Made by a program: the position numbers and the translations under genes. 64,000 bases of DNA, taken from the NCBI RefSeq assembly GCF_900120375.1, contig NZ_LT635480.1, positions 1,680,840 through 1,744,839 of the forward strand, given 5' to 3'. The notes beneath the pieces are model-generated. The model did not search any database. It was not told the origin of the DNA and worked only from the letters and a program-made list of their open reading frames with translations. The stretch comes from Ndongobacter massiliensis. Lineage in GTDB: Bacteria; Bacillota; Clostridia; Tissierellales; Peptoniphilaceae. Below are positions 9,401-18,533 of this stretch, piece by piece (position 1 is the first letter of the stretch; the number at the start of each line of letters is the position of its first letter).

Positions 9401-12400
9401 CTCGCTTACTGCTTCAATCTGGCAAAGACCCTTCATCAGAGCCAGCTCGGTCGGTTGGGACTGACGCAAAATGAAGTGCACAGTGACGAGATTTTGATCA
9501 ATGCGGCCGACGGCGGGCAGGAAAAAGCGCCCGGCGTGTTGACGCTTATGAAAAAGATTTTCTTCTATACAGATCGCCTGCAAAAAGAGTATCAGGCGCA
9601 GTACGGCAAGAAGATGAATACGACGTTCTACTACTCGTTGGTGCAGGATTTGATCTGGTATTATTCCCAGACGCCGAATTCCCTGGCCGATCTGTATAGC
9701 CGGAAGAACTATTCGTATAGCAAAAACGGTCAAGGAAAAAATCATATTGCACCCTGGTTTGAAGCACCCTACGATGCGCGCGTGGAAGATTCCGCGGTAA
9801 CGACCGCCGGTCATTATACGGAGAAATATGTTACGGAAAATCAGCGGACGGCGATCGATATTTATGATGCCACGTATTGGCTGGAAGATTCTCTAATCAA
9901 GCAAATCAATAACGGAACAGATTGGACACAGGATAAGGAAGACAGCGTTCGCGTCCGTCTCTATACGCATAAAGAAATGGCGACGTCACAGACACTGATC
10001 ACCGGGGATGTACCGGTGCCGGTCGACTTTGCCAAAGTCGATCAGGACGGAAAAGGGCTTGCCGGCGCCAAGTTTGCCATCTACGACGACACAGGCGCAC
10101 TGCGGAAGGCGTGGACAAGTCGCGGCGCCGATGCTAACGACAATGTGCTTAAAGACGCCATTTATTTGCGCCCCGGGAAGTATGTGTTGAAAGAGCAGAA
10201 GGCGCCGGACGGGCGTCAATCCATTGGAGAAATGCCTTTTGAAATCGACTTTAATCAGCAATTTCACTGGGTGACGGCACAGCCGGATTTCGGTCTACTT
10301 GTCGACCGCAAAGTCATCGACGGCGAGACGTATTCGTTGCGCATCAACGGCGCGGACATTCCCTACGCAAAAGATGGCTCCGCCCCCCTAGTGACGTATC
10401 AGGACATGGGGCTTACCGTCAAGAATCTGTTTGACAACACGGCGGAATTGCAGTTTGCGAAAACCGGCATCGACGGGCGCGTCATCGACGGCGCGGTGTT
10501 CCGGCTCGTTTCTAACGACGGAAACGCCGGGCAGGAGCCGACATACGATAAACGCAGCGAGGGAGAAAAGGGCGTTTTCAAATTTGTCGGATTGACTGAG
10601 CAGGCGGGCGGCTACACGCTGACGGAAATTACCGCACCCGCGGGCTATGAGATGCCCACGCCGAACACATGGCAAGTACAAGTGACGAAGGGAACCGACC
10701 CCAATGCGAAATTACAGGCAAAGATTGTCGGCATAGCGTCTTCCGCGGGCCAGATGCAGGAAATTCCAAACGAGCCGAAAAAAACGGAAATGAAATTCCG
10801 TAAAGTGGATGAGCAAGATCCGAGCAAGGGGCTCGAAGGCGCCGTCTTTGAATTGGTGCAGACGAAGGGCGGCAACTATTCACGGCAGGCGACATCGGCA
10901 AAGTATATCGATGTGCAGGACAATGATAAATTAGGCTATTTCACATTCTCCGACTTAACCATCGGTGAATACACCTTACAGGAACTTTCCGCGCCGAACG
11001 GTTATCACCAGAATCCGACGACATGGCGCGTGGTTGTCAGCGAGGAAGCTGGCGTACTGGTGACGAAAATTTATCGAAAAGAAGCTACGGGTGAGTCGGA
11101 AGTCACCCTCGATGCTGTTACAAAGTCGTATCAGATCGGGAATACCGTCGAAACGACGTCGATTAAACTACGCAAATATAAGGGAGAAAAAAATCCGCTG
11201 GAACTCTTTACAAAGGCGGATCTGGAAAACGGCAAGGGCGGGAAGCCCGTTCAATTCAAGCTGTACGAAACAAATTACTATGGCAATAAATTGCCGAATG
11301 CGCAAGAACGCATTTTAGCGTTGAAGGAAGACGCGCAGGGACCGTATTTCGAACTTGATAATCTGCGTTCGGGCGGCTACTACACATTGGAAGAAATCAA
11401 TTCGCCGCAGAATTACGGCGTCGATCCAGGCGCCAATCCAAGCGATCCCAATGCGCCGAATTTGCCGAAGCTGGTATGGAACATCAAGGTCATTACGGAT
11501 GCGCAGACCGGTCAATTAAAGGTTTTGGTTTCCCACCCGGATAATGCCGTGGTATTGGACCCGGACAATCAGCTCAATGGTATTAAAAACTTTCCGGACA
11601 ATGAGAAAAAGGGACGGCTGGTCGCCCGGAAGATCGGCAATAGCATTCCAAAAGATGGCGAAACGCAGCATACGATCGGCATCCGCCGCGCACATATCCG
11701 TCTGTATGAGTTGGATGAGGTGGGTGTAAAGAAATATAAACGCAGGGTAAATGCGGGCGGATTCCCAATTTATCAGGAGCGACTTTCGGCGGACGGCACG
11801 GCGGATCAACTCGGCTGGGCGGTTTTTGAAAACCTGGATCCGGGCACGTACGAGTTGGTGGAACATATGTCACCGGCGGGCTATAAAAAATCGGAGAATT
11901 CCTGGCTCGTGACGGTGGAAGCGGGCGGCTTGACGAGCTGGCAACAAATTACCGGCGGCATGAAATACGATGAAACGTCGAAGATCTGCGACTTGTCCGC
12001 GGGGGCGCCGAATCTCGGTCCTCAAGATGTGGAACTGATTGACCCTGCTGACACTCCGCTTGGAGGAAAAGTGCAGAATCACAAAACGACGCACCAAAAG
12101 GTGCCCGGCACTACCGAGGAAAAGTATACGATTACCGCGACGATGACGGGGAATACGGATACGGCGCATGAGCCGAAAACCTACCGGATTATCGTCGGTT
12201 TGGATCGGCAGTCCACCTTTGGAAATATTGCCCAAAATAATGCGCTTTTGGACGCGCGCATCAAACAGTTTTTACAAGACCTGAAAACAGAAGCTGCAAA
12301 ATCAAAGGACAACATCGAATTAGCCCTACTAAACTACGGGTTTTCCGATTCGGAAAACGGGGCGCACGTTTCTCCTGCTTTGCAGGCGACCCAGGCGTTG

Positions 12401-15400
12401 ACATTTACGCGTCTCGATGCGAATACGGACATGAACACGCTTTACAATGCTATGGCTCCGCGCCGAACCACACTGGGCGGAACAAATTGGAGGAAAATGG
12501 GCGGACCGGAGCTGGTGGATAATCTGCGTGTCGCAAACTTCGGCACGGTGAGCGGAGTACAGAAGAACATCTTCGTGCACATTGATAACAGCATATTGAA
12601 ATTTCCAGACCCCGATAAAGATTCGGATTATGTTGGAATAAAGGGCTTTAATACTAGTTTGTGTGGTTTACAAAATCAAGGGGTTGATGTTTGGTATTTG
12701 CATTTTGAGGCAGACACCGTCAAAATCTGTAAAGATTTAGATCCTTACATCGCACCGGGTGGTAACATTACGCCACTCCAGCAGGATCAGGTGTTGCGGC
12801 AGGTGTATAATTCGAAAACCTCGGATCCCTCGAAATTCTTCCAAACGTCGGATGATGTGGATGCGTTTTTACAGCGCATTATCGACCTCATCCCCGATGC
12901 TCCAAACCAGAACAAGCAGGTGGAAAACGGCACCTACACGGTACAGGTCAAGGACGGCTTTGTGCTTGACGGCACACCGAAACTGGATCCGGCCACCTAT
13001 GCGACAAAGCTGACGGTATCGCCCGATCACAAGAGCTTTACGGTGGAAGGATTGACGCTGCCCGCGGAGGAGACTTTCCAAATTCAATATACGCTGCAAC
13101 GGGACGCGACGGTTCTGGGTGACGGGTACCACGAAATGTATGCAGCTTCCCTGGCGCCGAAGCCCGGGGATTCGGCAATTTCCATTAAGGGCGTACAGTA
13201 TCATCCGGCGCCGACAACGGGCAACGGCGCGATCGATATCTTTAATACGGATGAGGATTTGTCACGCATTCCGCTGCGCGTGACGAAGGTGGATAAGTAC
13301 GGGCGCGTGAAGAGCCAAGCGCAGTTCCGTCTTCGCAAGGATATGACGAAACTTCAGGCGTATGCAGGCTACAAGGACTACAAAGTGCCGTACGACGCCA
13401 TCGCGGCGGCAACCGGCGAACCCGGGGACTACTACTTCCGCGAGCTGACACCGGGTGAATACATATTGGAGGAGACGAAAACGCCAGACGGTTTTGTCCC
13501 GCCAGTCGATGAAAACGGCAATCCCATGCACTGGATCATCAAGGTCACGCAATTTACGGATCCGAAAGATGGAAAGGTAAAACTTCAGGTGCATTTGCCG
13601 GGCGACGGCTCACAATTTCAACCGCCGACAGGCATTGCCTCGATTCCTGCCGCCAAGTATCTGGTTGCGGTGGAAGATGACGGGCGTACGCCGCCGGCGC
13701 GACCGGATGCACCGTACCAGACCATTCGTGAAGCACAGATTACGAATTACACCAAGACGACGGACATTGCCTTCCAGAAGCGCGATGCCGAGGGGACGAA
13801 GACCCTGGCGGGTGCCGTATTTGAATTGAGCGGCACCGTGGTCAAGCGCAATGAGCAAGATCCTAGCACGGGAGTTATTCCTCAGGAACCTTATAAGGAT
13901 GAAAATGGGAATACGACGGTCACTGTGACGAGTGATGAAGACGGTGTAATTTTCCGCAATCTGCCCGAAGGCTCCTATGTGATCAAAGAAGTCAAGGCAC
14001 CGGATGGCTATCAGCTGCCGCCGGGGAACAAGAATCAGTGGCATGTCAAAGTGGAATGGGATCCGGCGACCGGGGAACTCGTTCCGAAGTGGGAGCAGGA
14101 TCCGAATTACGGCGCCTACACCGTAACCCTGGAGGGGAAGATCCGCATTACCAATGAAAGGGCGAAAATCAACTTCAAACTGGAAAAAGTTCGAGCCACG
14201 GACAATGCTCCGTTGTACACCTCCGGCTTCCTGCTTGAGAAGATTGACGAACAGGGAAATCCGCTCGGTGATTCGGTAGAACAGCGCAAGACGACGAGTA
14301 ATGTTTATGTGTTTACCGATCTGAGTGAGGGACGATATCGCTTGACCGAAACCGTGGTGCCGACGGGTTATCTCAAACCCGAACCTTGGATTTTCAAAGT
14401 GGTAGCCGATCCGAACACGGGTGCGCTGCACTTTGAAACGGAGTTGACGCCCGGACGAAATGATTATGAGATTGTCTTTGGGAACGGCTCGCCGTCGCAA
14501 TCGGCGGGGACGATCACGCACGGCGAAGTGGATACGGTTCGGATTAAGAATTATCAATCGACCGAATTTGAATTTCAGAAGGTCAATCAGGGGTCAAAAC
14601 CGCTTATCGGTGCGGAATTTCGATTGATTAAGACGGAAACCAGCAGGCATGACAAGCTGGGGTATGATGCGACGACGCGCGCGACCTTCCGTTATAAGGA
14701 CGGAAATCCGGAAAATAACGCGGCGGCCAATCAGGAAGCGTACGCTGGAAATGGCTACTACCGAGAACTGAAAGGGGATCGCTATACCTTCCGCTTCGAT
14801 CAACTCAGCGAAGGGACGTATGAACTGGTAGAGTTCACATTGCCGCAGGGGGCGAAGAAACCCAATCTGCAGCCGGGGACGGGCGATTTTCCGAAATGGA
14901 CATTGAAGGTTGAACGTGGAAAAACGGGATTGATCGTCAAAAAGATCGGCTCGAACATCGCCCCGACGCAAGAGAAACCGTATGATGTGGTGAGCGGGGA
15001 TAACTTTGTGATTGACCCACAAGGTGGTGCCGGTTCGACGGTGATTAAACCGGGGGCACTCCTCTACAACCGGATCATAACGACGACTTTCCGCTTCAGC
15101 AAGGCGAGTGAGGATGATACACAGAATTATATTGCCGGTGCGGAATTTACGATGCAGAAGTACGACAAGAGTCCGTTAGGCACGCAAGGGGGGTCCGCAC
15201 AATTGACAGGACCGGTACTTCATCCGCAAGGATACTTCAAGGAAGACGGCGTTACGCCTTCGAACCAGCCGATGCTCCAATTTACTTTTACCGGGCTGGA
15301 AACCGGATGGTATCGCCTGACGGAGGAAAAGGCACCAAAGGGGTATTTGCAGCCGAAGCGCGAGGGAACGGATGAAAACTGGTGGACGCTGGTCTACGTC

Positions 15401-16138
15401 GACGGGGAGCTGAACATTACTTTACCGGAATTAAAAAAATTCCATCAACAACCCGGAAACGCAAGGAAATTTCACCCCTATATCCGCTTTGAACTGCCGG
15501 GCGACGAAACAGGTCCGATGCGCATTGTCAATTACCTCGATATGAAGTTGTGCATCAAGAAGCTGGACGGCGACGGCAATCGCATCAACAAGGATTGGAC
15601 GGAAGCGGAGAACGTGAACAAGAACCGGATCCTGTCGTTGGCGCTCAAGCCCGCGGAAGGAAATACGAATGCCGTACCGCAGGCATTGACGGATCAATTG
15701 AAGCGCATTGATTTGGCTACGCAAACCGATAAGGGATTTACCTTCGATCTGCCCTATCCGATGGACGGCGAATACATTCTGACGGAGGAAAAAGCACCGG
15801 AAGGCTATCTTAAGAGCTATGACCGCTATATTCTTTCGATCAATCGTGTCGAGGGGACGGTCCAGCTCCGGGCAATTCAAACGACGGCGGGCGTGGACGT
15901 GCTCTACAAGACGCAGGATCTGACGAAAGAACCTTTCGTCCTTTGGGAGAAAAAGCCCAATGCAGAGCCGACAAGCCAATCGCTGGAATTGGTCAACAGG
16001 AAGTCGGAATATCCGAGCTCCGGTGGAATCGGAAGCAGACCCTTTATTCTTGCCGGGACGGCGATGAGTCTTGCCGCCCTGTTGGGATGGGAATACAAAC
16101 GAAGAAGAAGGAAGAAAGAAGGGGGGCTCCTATGCTGA
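6446..16138 (+). CDS. Giant pilus-tip adhesin: thioester domain, vWA-like domain and about eleven SpaA repeats
   Basis: Predicted 3230-residue cell-wall-linked adhesin, best placed as the tip protein of a sortase-built pilus. In order: signal peptide (about 1-32); acidic Ser/Glu/Pro-rich linker (to about 140); long beta-rich N-terminal region; thioester domain with Cys989 in AYCFN and Gln1067 in VQDLIW, the pair expected to form the internal Cys-Gln thioester that binds host amines; five SpaA/prealbumin-like repeats (about 1190-1815), each closing with an E-box such as LKEQKAPDG or LTEITAPAGYE; a von Willebrand A-like domain (about 1910-2160) with D1920, GGTN T2013 and D2047; six further SpaA repeats (about 2275-3125); sorting signal Y3189-PSSG, hydrophobic segment and RRRRKK tail. 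SpaA repeats normally carry Lys-Asn/Asp isopeptide bonds with an E-box catalyst. The motif YPSSG departs from LPXTG. The start follows GAGAGGAAGG. It heads the pilus operon. Confidence 0.88.
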   Translation: MKGRRFLALTLAMTMLLQIVTGLVPSRSDAAAMRAVRVMEAQSQERSAPESIPDGGSEISGREAPLVIDSAGSEEQAASEEQATTEKESSSSEQPSNVEQTASELAPEAGQNSEAALPQKENSPETPKTGPETMPEILNPTLQPLQYIEYKDGSFSYETALALTWKLSKDVKAGSEASVVLPEELALSGTTDLAQEKQELGSIKDSAGHVLFRVFSKYNASQCTLIFQVTEEGAALAQKEETGLEGQSLIGQTIALKDVAKADDSNVSEGGWNRPLYRGLSYKAETHKAQAEDRENQKVVVFQILARGEKKAVSVSLPVHQSQSKNERNQIASLYSCMHVLDAAGQLSQELTGLLAIPQKADVKSAEESTEEAGAASFAPKRLHIAFPGVQEAPSLSLYTVQNGQKTKIYPAEGADFITTEPGGFVLDVKTLHAYLTETQNSQASEAEKHLYFECGVRQAQESRELLLQAALIGPAEKEEGKATSAAEEPLVGIGETYRVSQGTASTRSAEDSPYITEQKTIQIDAATVAEKDVPLLFPADFVVEKKEDPENLQLAPEKQPQAQKAPTGIPSGNDPLKPGSHGSTREQFPIEIEYHTHQYIAKQSGNQWSIDYANDRVVWDIELETGALRSDSINFNSLSYSLYASKNQGLKDFTISTADTKEGLLPAGQGTAFSGDANMALYSETQNKANIGDRRWIRVSAKFDPETKTMPAARNKTKEVYANPQSGRYTLGLRVTPDVNYVWAMRQAFIEAYEKLSKIPLVITWLQGADATQIFEKGFNLVDARFTSEVTVADFEYESRFYFDKTRTITGKFQQTSANNNQTNWEVIELLRMKDEADPSIQEAAFTKAGGLTPDKNAGRLQSVTAYIPKTAGGYDAVPAPTDAQQLRTWLSTHQIPGTILVYRFVADSDTPYEENTITINFQEKWDDEMGTTGGRQQAGLREYTDAEKQGEYYVLPATISDRAESHPNASYQATTMQIDKTGELAYCFNLAKTLHQSQLGRLGLTQNEVHSDEILINAADGGQEKAPGVLTLMKKIFFYTDRLQKEYQAQYGKKMNTTFYYSLVQDLIWYYSQTPNSLADLYSRKNYSYSKNGQGKNHIAPWFEAPYDARVEDSAVTTAGHYTEKYVTENQRTAIDIYDATYWLEDSLIKQINNGTDWTQDKEDSVRVRLYTHKEMATSQTLITGDVPVPVDFAKVDQDGKGLAGAKFAIYDDTGALRKAWTSRGADANDNVLKDAIYLRPGKYVLKEQKAPDGRQSIGEMPFEIDFNQQFHWVTAQPDFGLLVDRKVIDGETYSLRINGADIPYAKDGSAPLVTYQDMGLTVKNLFDNTAELQFAKTGIDGRVIDGAVFRLVSNDGNAGQEPTYDKRSEGEKGVFKFVGLTEQAGGYTLTEITAPAGYEMPTPNTWQVQVTKGTDPNAKLQAKIVGIASSAGQMQEIPNEPKKTEMKFRKVDEQDPSKGLEGAVFELVQTKGGNYSRQATSAKYIDVQDNDKLGYFTFSDLTIGEYTLQELSAPNGYHQNPTTWRVVVSEEAGVLVTKIYRKEATGESEVTLDAVTKSYQIGNTVETTSIKLRKYKGEKNPLELFTKADLENGKGGKPVQFKLYETNYYGNKLPNAQERILALKEDAQGPYFELDNLRSGGYYTLEEINSPQNYGVDPGANPSDPNAPNLPKLVWNIKVITDAQTGQLKVLVSHPDNAVVLDPDNQLNGIKNFPDNEKKGRLVARKIGNSIPKDGETQHTIGIRRAHIRLYELDEVGVKKYKRRVNAGGFPIYQERLSADGTADQLGWAVFENLDPGTYELVEHMSPAGYKKSENSWLVTVEAGGLTSWQQITGGMKYDETSKICDLSAGAPNLGPQDVELIDPADTPLGGKVQNHKTTHQKVPGTTEEKYTITATMTGNTDTAHEPKTYRIIVGLDRQSTFGNIAQNNALLDARIKQFLQDLKTEAAKSKDNIELALLNYGFSDSENGAHVSPALQATQALTFTRLDANTDMNTLYNAMAPRRTTLGGTNWRKMGGPELVDNLRVANFGTVSGVQKNIFVHIDNSILKFPDPDKDSDYVGIKGFNTSLCGLQNQGVDVWYLHFEADTVKICKDLDPYIAPGGNITPLQQDQVLRQVYNSKTSDPSKFFQTSDDVDAFLQRIIDLIPDAPNQNKQVENGTYTVQVKDGFVLDGTPKLDPATYATKLTVSPDHKSFTVEGLTLPAEETFQIQYTLQRDATVLGDGYHEMYAASLAPKPGDSAISIKGVQYHPAPTTGNGAIDIFNTDEDLSRIPLRVTKVDKYGRVKSQAQFRLRKDMTKLQAYAGYKDYKVPYDAIAAATGEPGDYYFRELTPGEYILEETKTPDGFVPPVDENGNPMHWIIKVTQFTDPKDGKVKLQVHLPGDGSQFQPPTGIASIPAAKYLVAVEDDGRTPPARPDAPYQTIREAQITNYTKTTDIAFQKRDAEGTKTLAGAVFELSGTVVKRNEQDPSTGVIPQEPYKDENGNTTVTVTSDEDGVIFRNLPEGSYVIKEVKAPDGYQLPPGNKNQWHVKVEWDPATGELVPKWEQDPNYGAYTVTLEGKIRITNERAKINFKLEKVRATDNAPLYTSGFLLEKIDEQGNPLGDSVEQRKTTSNVYVFTDLSEGRYRLTETVVPTGYLKPEPWIFKVVADPNTGALHFETELTPGRNDYEIVFGNGSPSQSAGTITHGEVDTVRIKNYQSTEFEFQKVNQGSKPLIGAEFRLIKTETSRHDKLGYDATTRATFRYKDGNPENNAAANQEAYAGNGYYRELKGDRYTFRFDQLSEGTYELVEFTLPQGAKKPNLQPGTGDFPKWTLKVERGKTGLIVKKIGSNIAPTQEKPYDVVSGDNFVIDPQGGAGSTVIKPGALLYNRIITTTFRFSKASEDDTQNYIAGAEFTMQKYDKSPLGTQGGSAQLTGPVLHPQGYFKEDGVTPSNQPMLQFTFTGLETGWYRLTEEKAPKGYLQPKREGTDENWWTLVYVDGELNITLPELKKFHQQPGNARKFHPYIRFELPGDETGPMRIVNYLDMKLCIKKLDGDGNRINKDWTEAENVNKNRILSLALKPAEGNTNAVPQALTDQLKRIDLATQTDKGFTFDLPYPMDGEYILTEEKAPEGYLKSYDRYILSINRVEGTVQLRAIQTTAGVDVLYKTQDLTKEPFVLWEKKPNAEPTSQSLELVNRKSEYPSSGGIGSRPFILAGTAMSLAALLGWEYKRRRRKKEGGLLC

Positions 16139-16146
16139 TGATTTAT

Positions 16147-16256
16147 GGAGCGGTCCCGTAGGGGTACCCCGCAAGGATGGAAATGAACGTCTTCGCAATA
16201 TGTAAATACATAGCGGAGAACGGCAAGAAGGTTGGCAACCGCTCCCCACAGGGAGC
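16147..16256 (+). promoter_or_regulatory. Structured intergenic RNA with competing hairpins between tip and backbone pilin genes
   Basis: GGAGCGGT (16147-16154) is the exact complement of ACCGCTCC (16238-16245). GCTCCC (16241-16246) can instead pair with GGGAGC (16251-16256) over a CACA loop, so the two stems exclude each other. A GGGGTACCCC palindrome (16161-16170) lies inside. The backbone pilin SD (GAAAGGAA) follows about 10 nt later. This layout fits control of translation or of RNA processing that separates tip from backbone expression. It does not match a riboswitch class I know. Confidence 0.4.
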
Positions 16257-16277
16257 AAGAAAAGAAAGGAAATCATT

Positions 16278-18506
16278 ATGAAGAAGATGAACAAGTTTGC
16301 AGCGCTCTTGCTGGCATTCATTATGATGCTGGCACTGGGCGCTCCCTCGACGGCATTCGCCGGGGGGACGGCGCATGAGACGAAGGTTAAGATTCACAAA
16401 ATCTACATGCCGCAGGAAACGTACAAGAATTTTACGGAAAAAACGCACGACGGGTCGGAGATTCCCAACCTGACCGACTACTTCGGCGCCGGTGCAAAGG
16501 CGATCGACGGTGTCGCGTTCCGCGTGTATCAAATGTTTGACCAAGCGGAAACGGGCGCTGTGAAGGGCGACGCTGATTCGCTGAAACCGTACGGTCCGTT
16601 CGATGCCAGCAAATACTATAAATTGGTGCAGGTAGCCAGCAAAGATTTTGTGCTGACGGCAAACGGCGGTGTGGCGGAAGTGACGCTGCCGGATGGCACA
16701 TACTATGTCATTGAAGATAAAGCGAACTCGACGTACAACGACACGAACCTCACAGGCATGAAAGCGGTTCCGTTTGTGCTGGAGTTGCCGGCCGGCTTGC
16801 CGGACGGCTCGGGCAACTATGATGTGAATAAGCCGCTGCATGTATATCCGAAAAACACGGATGACAAAGTCAAATTCGATAAGAACTTTGCGCGTACACA
16901 TGGTCTGGAAGCCATTAAAGATCCAGAAAAGCTGAAGGATGTCGGTGCCGTGGTGGAGAACTACCAGAAGCAGAAGGCAACCCTGTCCGCACGCATCGGA
17001 CAAAAAGTTCCTTATGAGTCGGTGGCGGAGATGCCGCTCGGAACGATTTTCCGTCAGATGCACCTGAGCGATATTTTTGAAAAGGGCATGAAGTACGACA
17101 AAGGCAGCATGGTCGTAACATGGAATGACAAGGCTGGAACGCCAAAAGCGAATGCATTGGCCTCTGGCACAGACTACACCATTACGGAATCCGAAGTCGG
17201 TTTTGACATCAGCTTTACTGAAGCGGGTCTGAAAAAGCTCAACGAAGCTGCAAAAGCTGCGAATATTCAGGTGTGGTTCAACTACAACGGCGAAGTGACG
17301 GAAGACGCACTTATCGACAAGCCGATCGACAACAATATTACGTTGGACTTCAACCATGACAAGCCGGTACCCAAGCCGGTGAAACCGTCCAACGGGGAAA
17401 TCAAAGTTGAGAAAACCTGGGCGGAAGGACAGGCTCCGTCGAGTGTGAAGGTCAAATACGTATTGAAAGAGGGCGCAGACAAGAAAGAGGGCGCAGACAA
17501 GGTCGTGGGCGCCGTGACGCTTCCGGCAGGAAAGACGGATCCGATCGATCTGGGCAACAAGATTACCTTTGTCCCGAGCAGCGCAAACAGCCTGAGCGGT
17601 TCTTTCAAGGGATTGGACGATGCCAAAGAATACACGGTGGTCGAGTTTGTCGACGGGTACAGCCCGGAATACACACCGGCAGCCGGACAGGTGACGGTCA
17701 AGAATACCAAGACGCCGACCTCGATTACCCCGACGCCGCCGTCTGTGGAAACTCACGGAAAGCGCTTTGTCAAGACGAATGACAAAGCCGACAATGAGAT
17801 GAAGCGTCTGAACAATGCCCAGTTTGTCATTAAAAAGCAGGGATTGGATGCCAGCAATCAAGCGGTGACGCAGTATCTGACACTCAAAAAAGATGCAACA
17901 ACCAAAGCGAACAAAGATGCATACGATGCGGCAGAAAAAGCGTACCAGGATGCAATTGATCGTCTGAACGTTCTTCTCGGCAAAGCAACGCTGACGCCAG
18001 AAGAAGAGGCGGAGAAAACGAAACTGAACGGTGAAGAGTCCGTTTCAGGCTCAATCAAGGCTCTGAAAAAAGTGCGCGATGCGGCGTATGCGAATGTCCA
18101 TGAGGTCTGGGATTGGACGACGGATAAGGCTAGCGCGTACAAGTTTACTTCAGACAGAGACGGACAGTTTGAGGTCAAGGGTCTGCGGATGTTGCCGGTA
18201 AATGAAAAGTACACCGTGGAAGAAGTGAAGGCACCGAATGGCTATGTGCTCCCGTCCAATGCCGCAGAGATTGCGAAATTTACGGTGGGGGAAGGTTCCT
18301 ATAATGAGCAGCCGGACGGCATAGAGTACAAGCTGGATATGACAGGTGTAACAAATCCAACGGCGTTACGGATTGAAAATACCTTGGTGACGATTCCCAA
18401 GACCGGTGGCATGGGCACGACGCTCTTTATCGTAGCGGGAATTGGATTGATGGCGGCGGCTGTTGTATTCTTTATCAAGAACCGCAAGGAAGAAATGGCC
18501 GCGTAG
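16278..18506 (+). CDS. Major (backbone) pilin, SpaA/FimA type, IPKTG-anchored
   Basis: A 742-residue shaft pilin polymerised by class C sortase. The signal peptide ends near AFAGG (about residue 30). The pilin motif VYPKN supplies Lys192, the nucleophile joined to the Thr of the next subunit. A D2-type isopeptide domain follows (about 195-360), then a Cna_B domain (GEIKVEKTWAEGQAP, about 375-490), then a SpaA-like domain from about 500 with E-box YTVEEVKAPNGY. That last domain carries a long lysine/alanine-rich helical insert (about 540-610). The C-terminus has IPKTG (706-710), a hydrophobic segment and a KNRKEE tail. The start follows GAAAGGAA. It sits between tip and minor pilins, with intergenic hairpins on both sides that could raise its level. 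Role assignment is firm. Confidence 0.92.
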   Translation: MKKMNKFAALLLAFIMMLALGAPSTAFAGGTAHETKVKIHKIYMPQETYKNFTEKTHDGSEIPNLTDYFGAGAKAIDGVAFRVYQMFDQAETGAVKGDADSLKPYGPFDASKYYKLVQVASKDFVLTANGGVAEVTLPDGTYYVIEDKANSTYNDTNLTGMKAVPFVLELPAGLPDGSGNYDVNKPLHVYPKNTDDKVKFDKNFARTHGLEAIKDPEKLKDVGAVVENYQKQKATLSARIGQKVPYESVAEMPLGTIFRQMHLSDIFEKGMKYDKGSMVVTWNDKAGTPKANALASGTDYTITESEVGFDISFTEAGLKKLNEAAKAANIQVWFNYNGEVTEDALIDKPIDNNITLDFNHDKPVPKPVKPSNGEIKVEKTWAEGQAPSSVKVKYVLKEGADKKEGADKVVGAVTLPAGKTDPIDLGNKITFVPSSANSLSGSFKGLDDAKEYTVVEFVDGYSPEYTPAAGQVTVKNTKTPTSITPTPPSVETHGKRFVKTNDKADNEMKRLNNAQFVIKKQGLDASNQAVTQYLTLKKDATTKANKDAYDAAEKAYQDAIDRLNVLLGKATLTPEEEAEKTKLNGEESVSGSIKALKKVRDAAYANVHEVWDWTTDKASAYKFTSDRDGQFEVKGLRMLPVNEKYTVEEVKAPNGYVLPSNAAEIAKFTVGEGSYNEQPDGIEYKLDMTGVTNPTALRIENTLVTIPKTGGMGTTLFIVAGIGLMAAAVVFFIKNRKEEMAA
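17466..17501 (+). repeat. Exact 18-bp tandem duplication inside the backbone pilin gene
   Basis: The 18-bp unit AAAGAGGGCGCAGACAAG occurs twice in a row and adds an in-frame KEGADK duplication in the Cna_B domain. Such a repeat can change copy number by slippage without breaking the frame. Confidence 0.85.
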
Positions 18507-18533
18507 TTCGGTCGAAAGAAAGCAAGAACGGGT

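Noticed and set aside
8381-9814. Long minus-strand open frame (477 codons) inside the adhesin gene
   Set aside because: It is antisense to well-supported SpaA/thioester coding sequence, has no SD or recognisable domain, and arises from the codon bias of the sense strand.
16147-16256. Cyclic-di-GMP riboswitch before the backbone pilin
   Set aside because: The conserved GEMM-I or GEMM-II core sequences are not found; only the competing stems are supported.
16143-17861. Long minus-strand open frame (572 codons) opposite the backbone pilin
   Set aside because: Antisense shadow: arginine/valine-rich without domains, while the plus strand encodes an unmistakable pilin.
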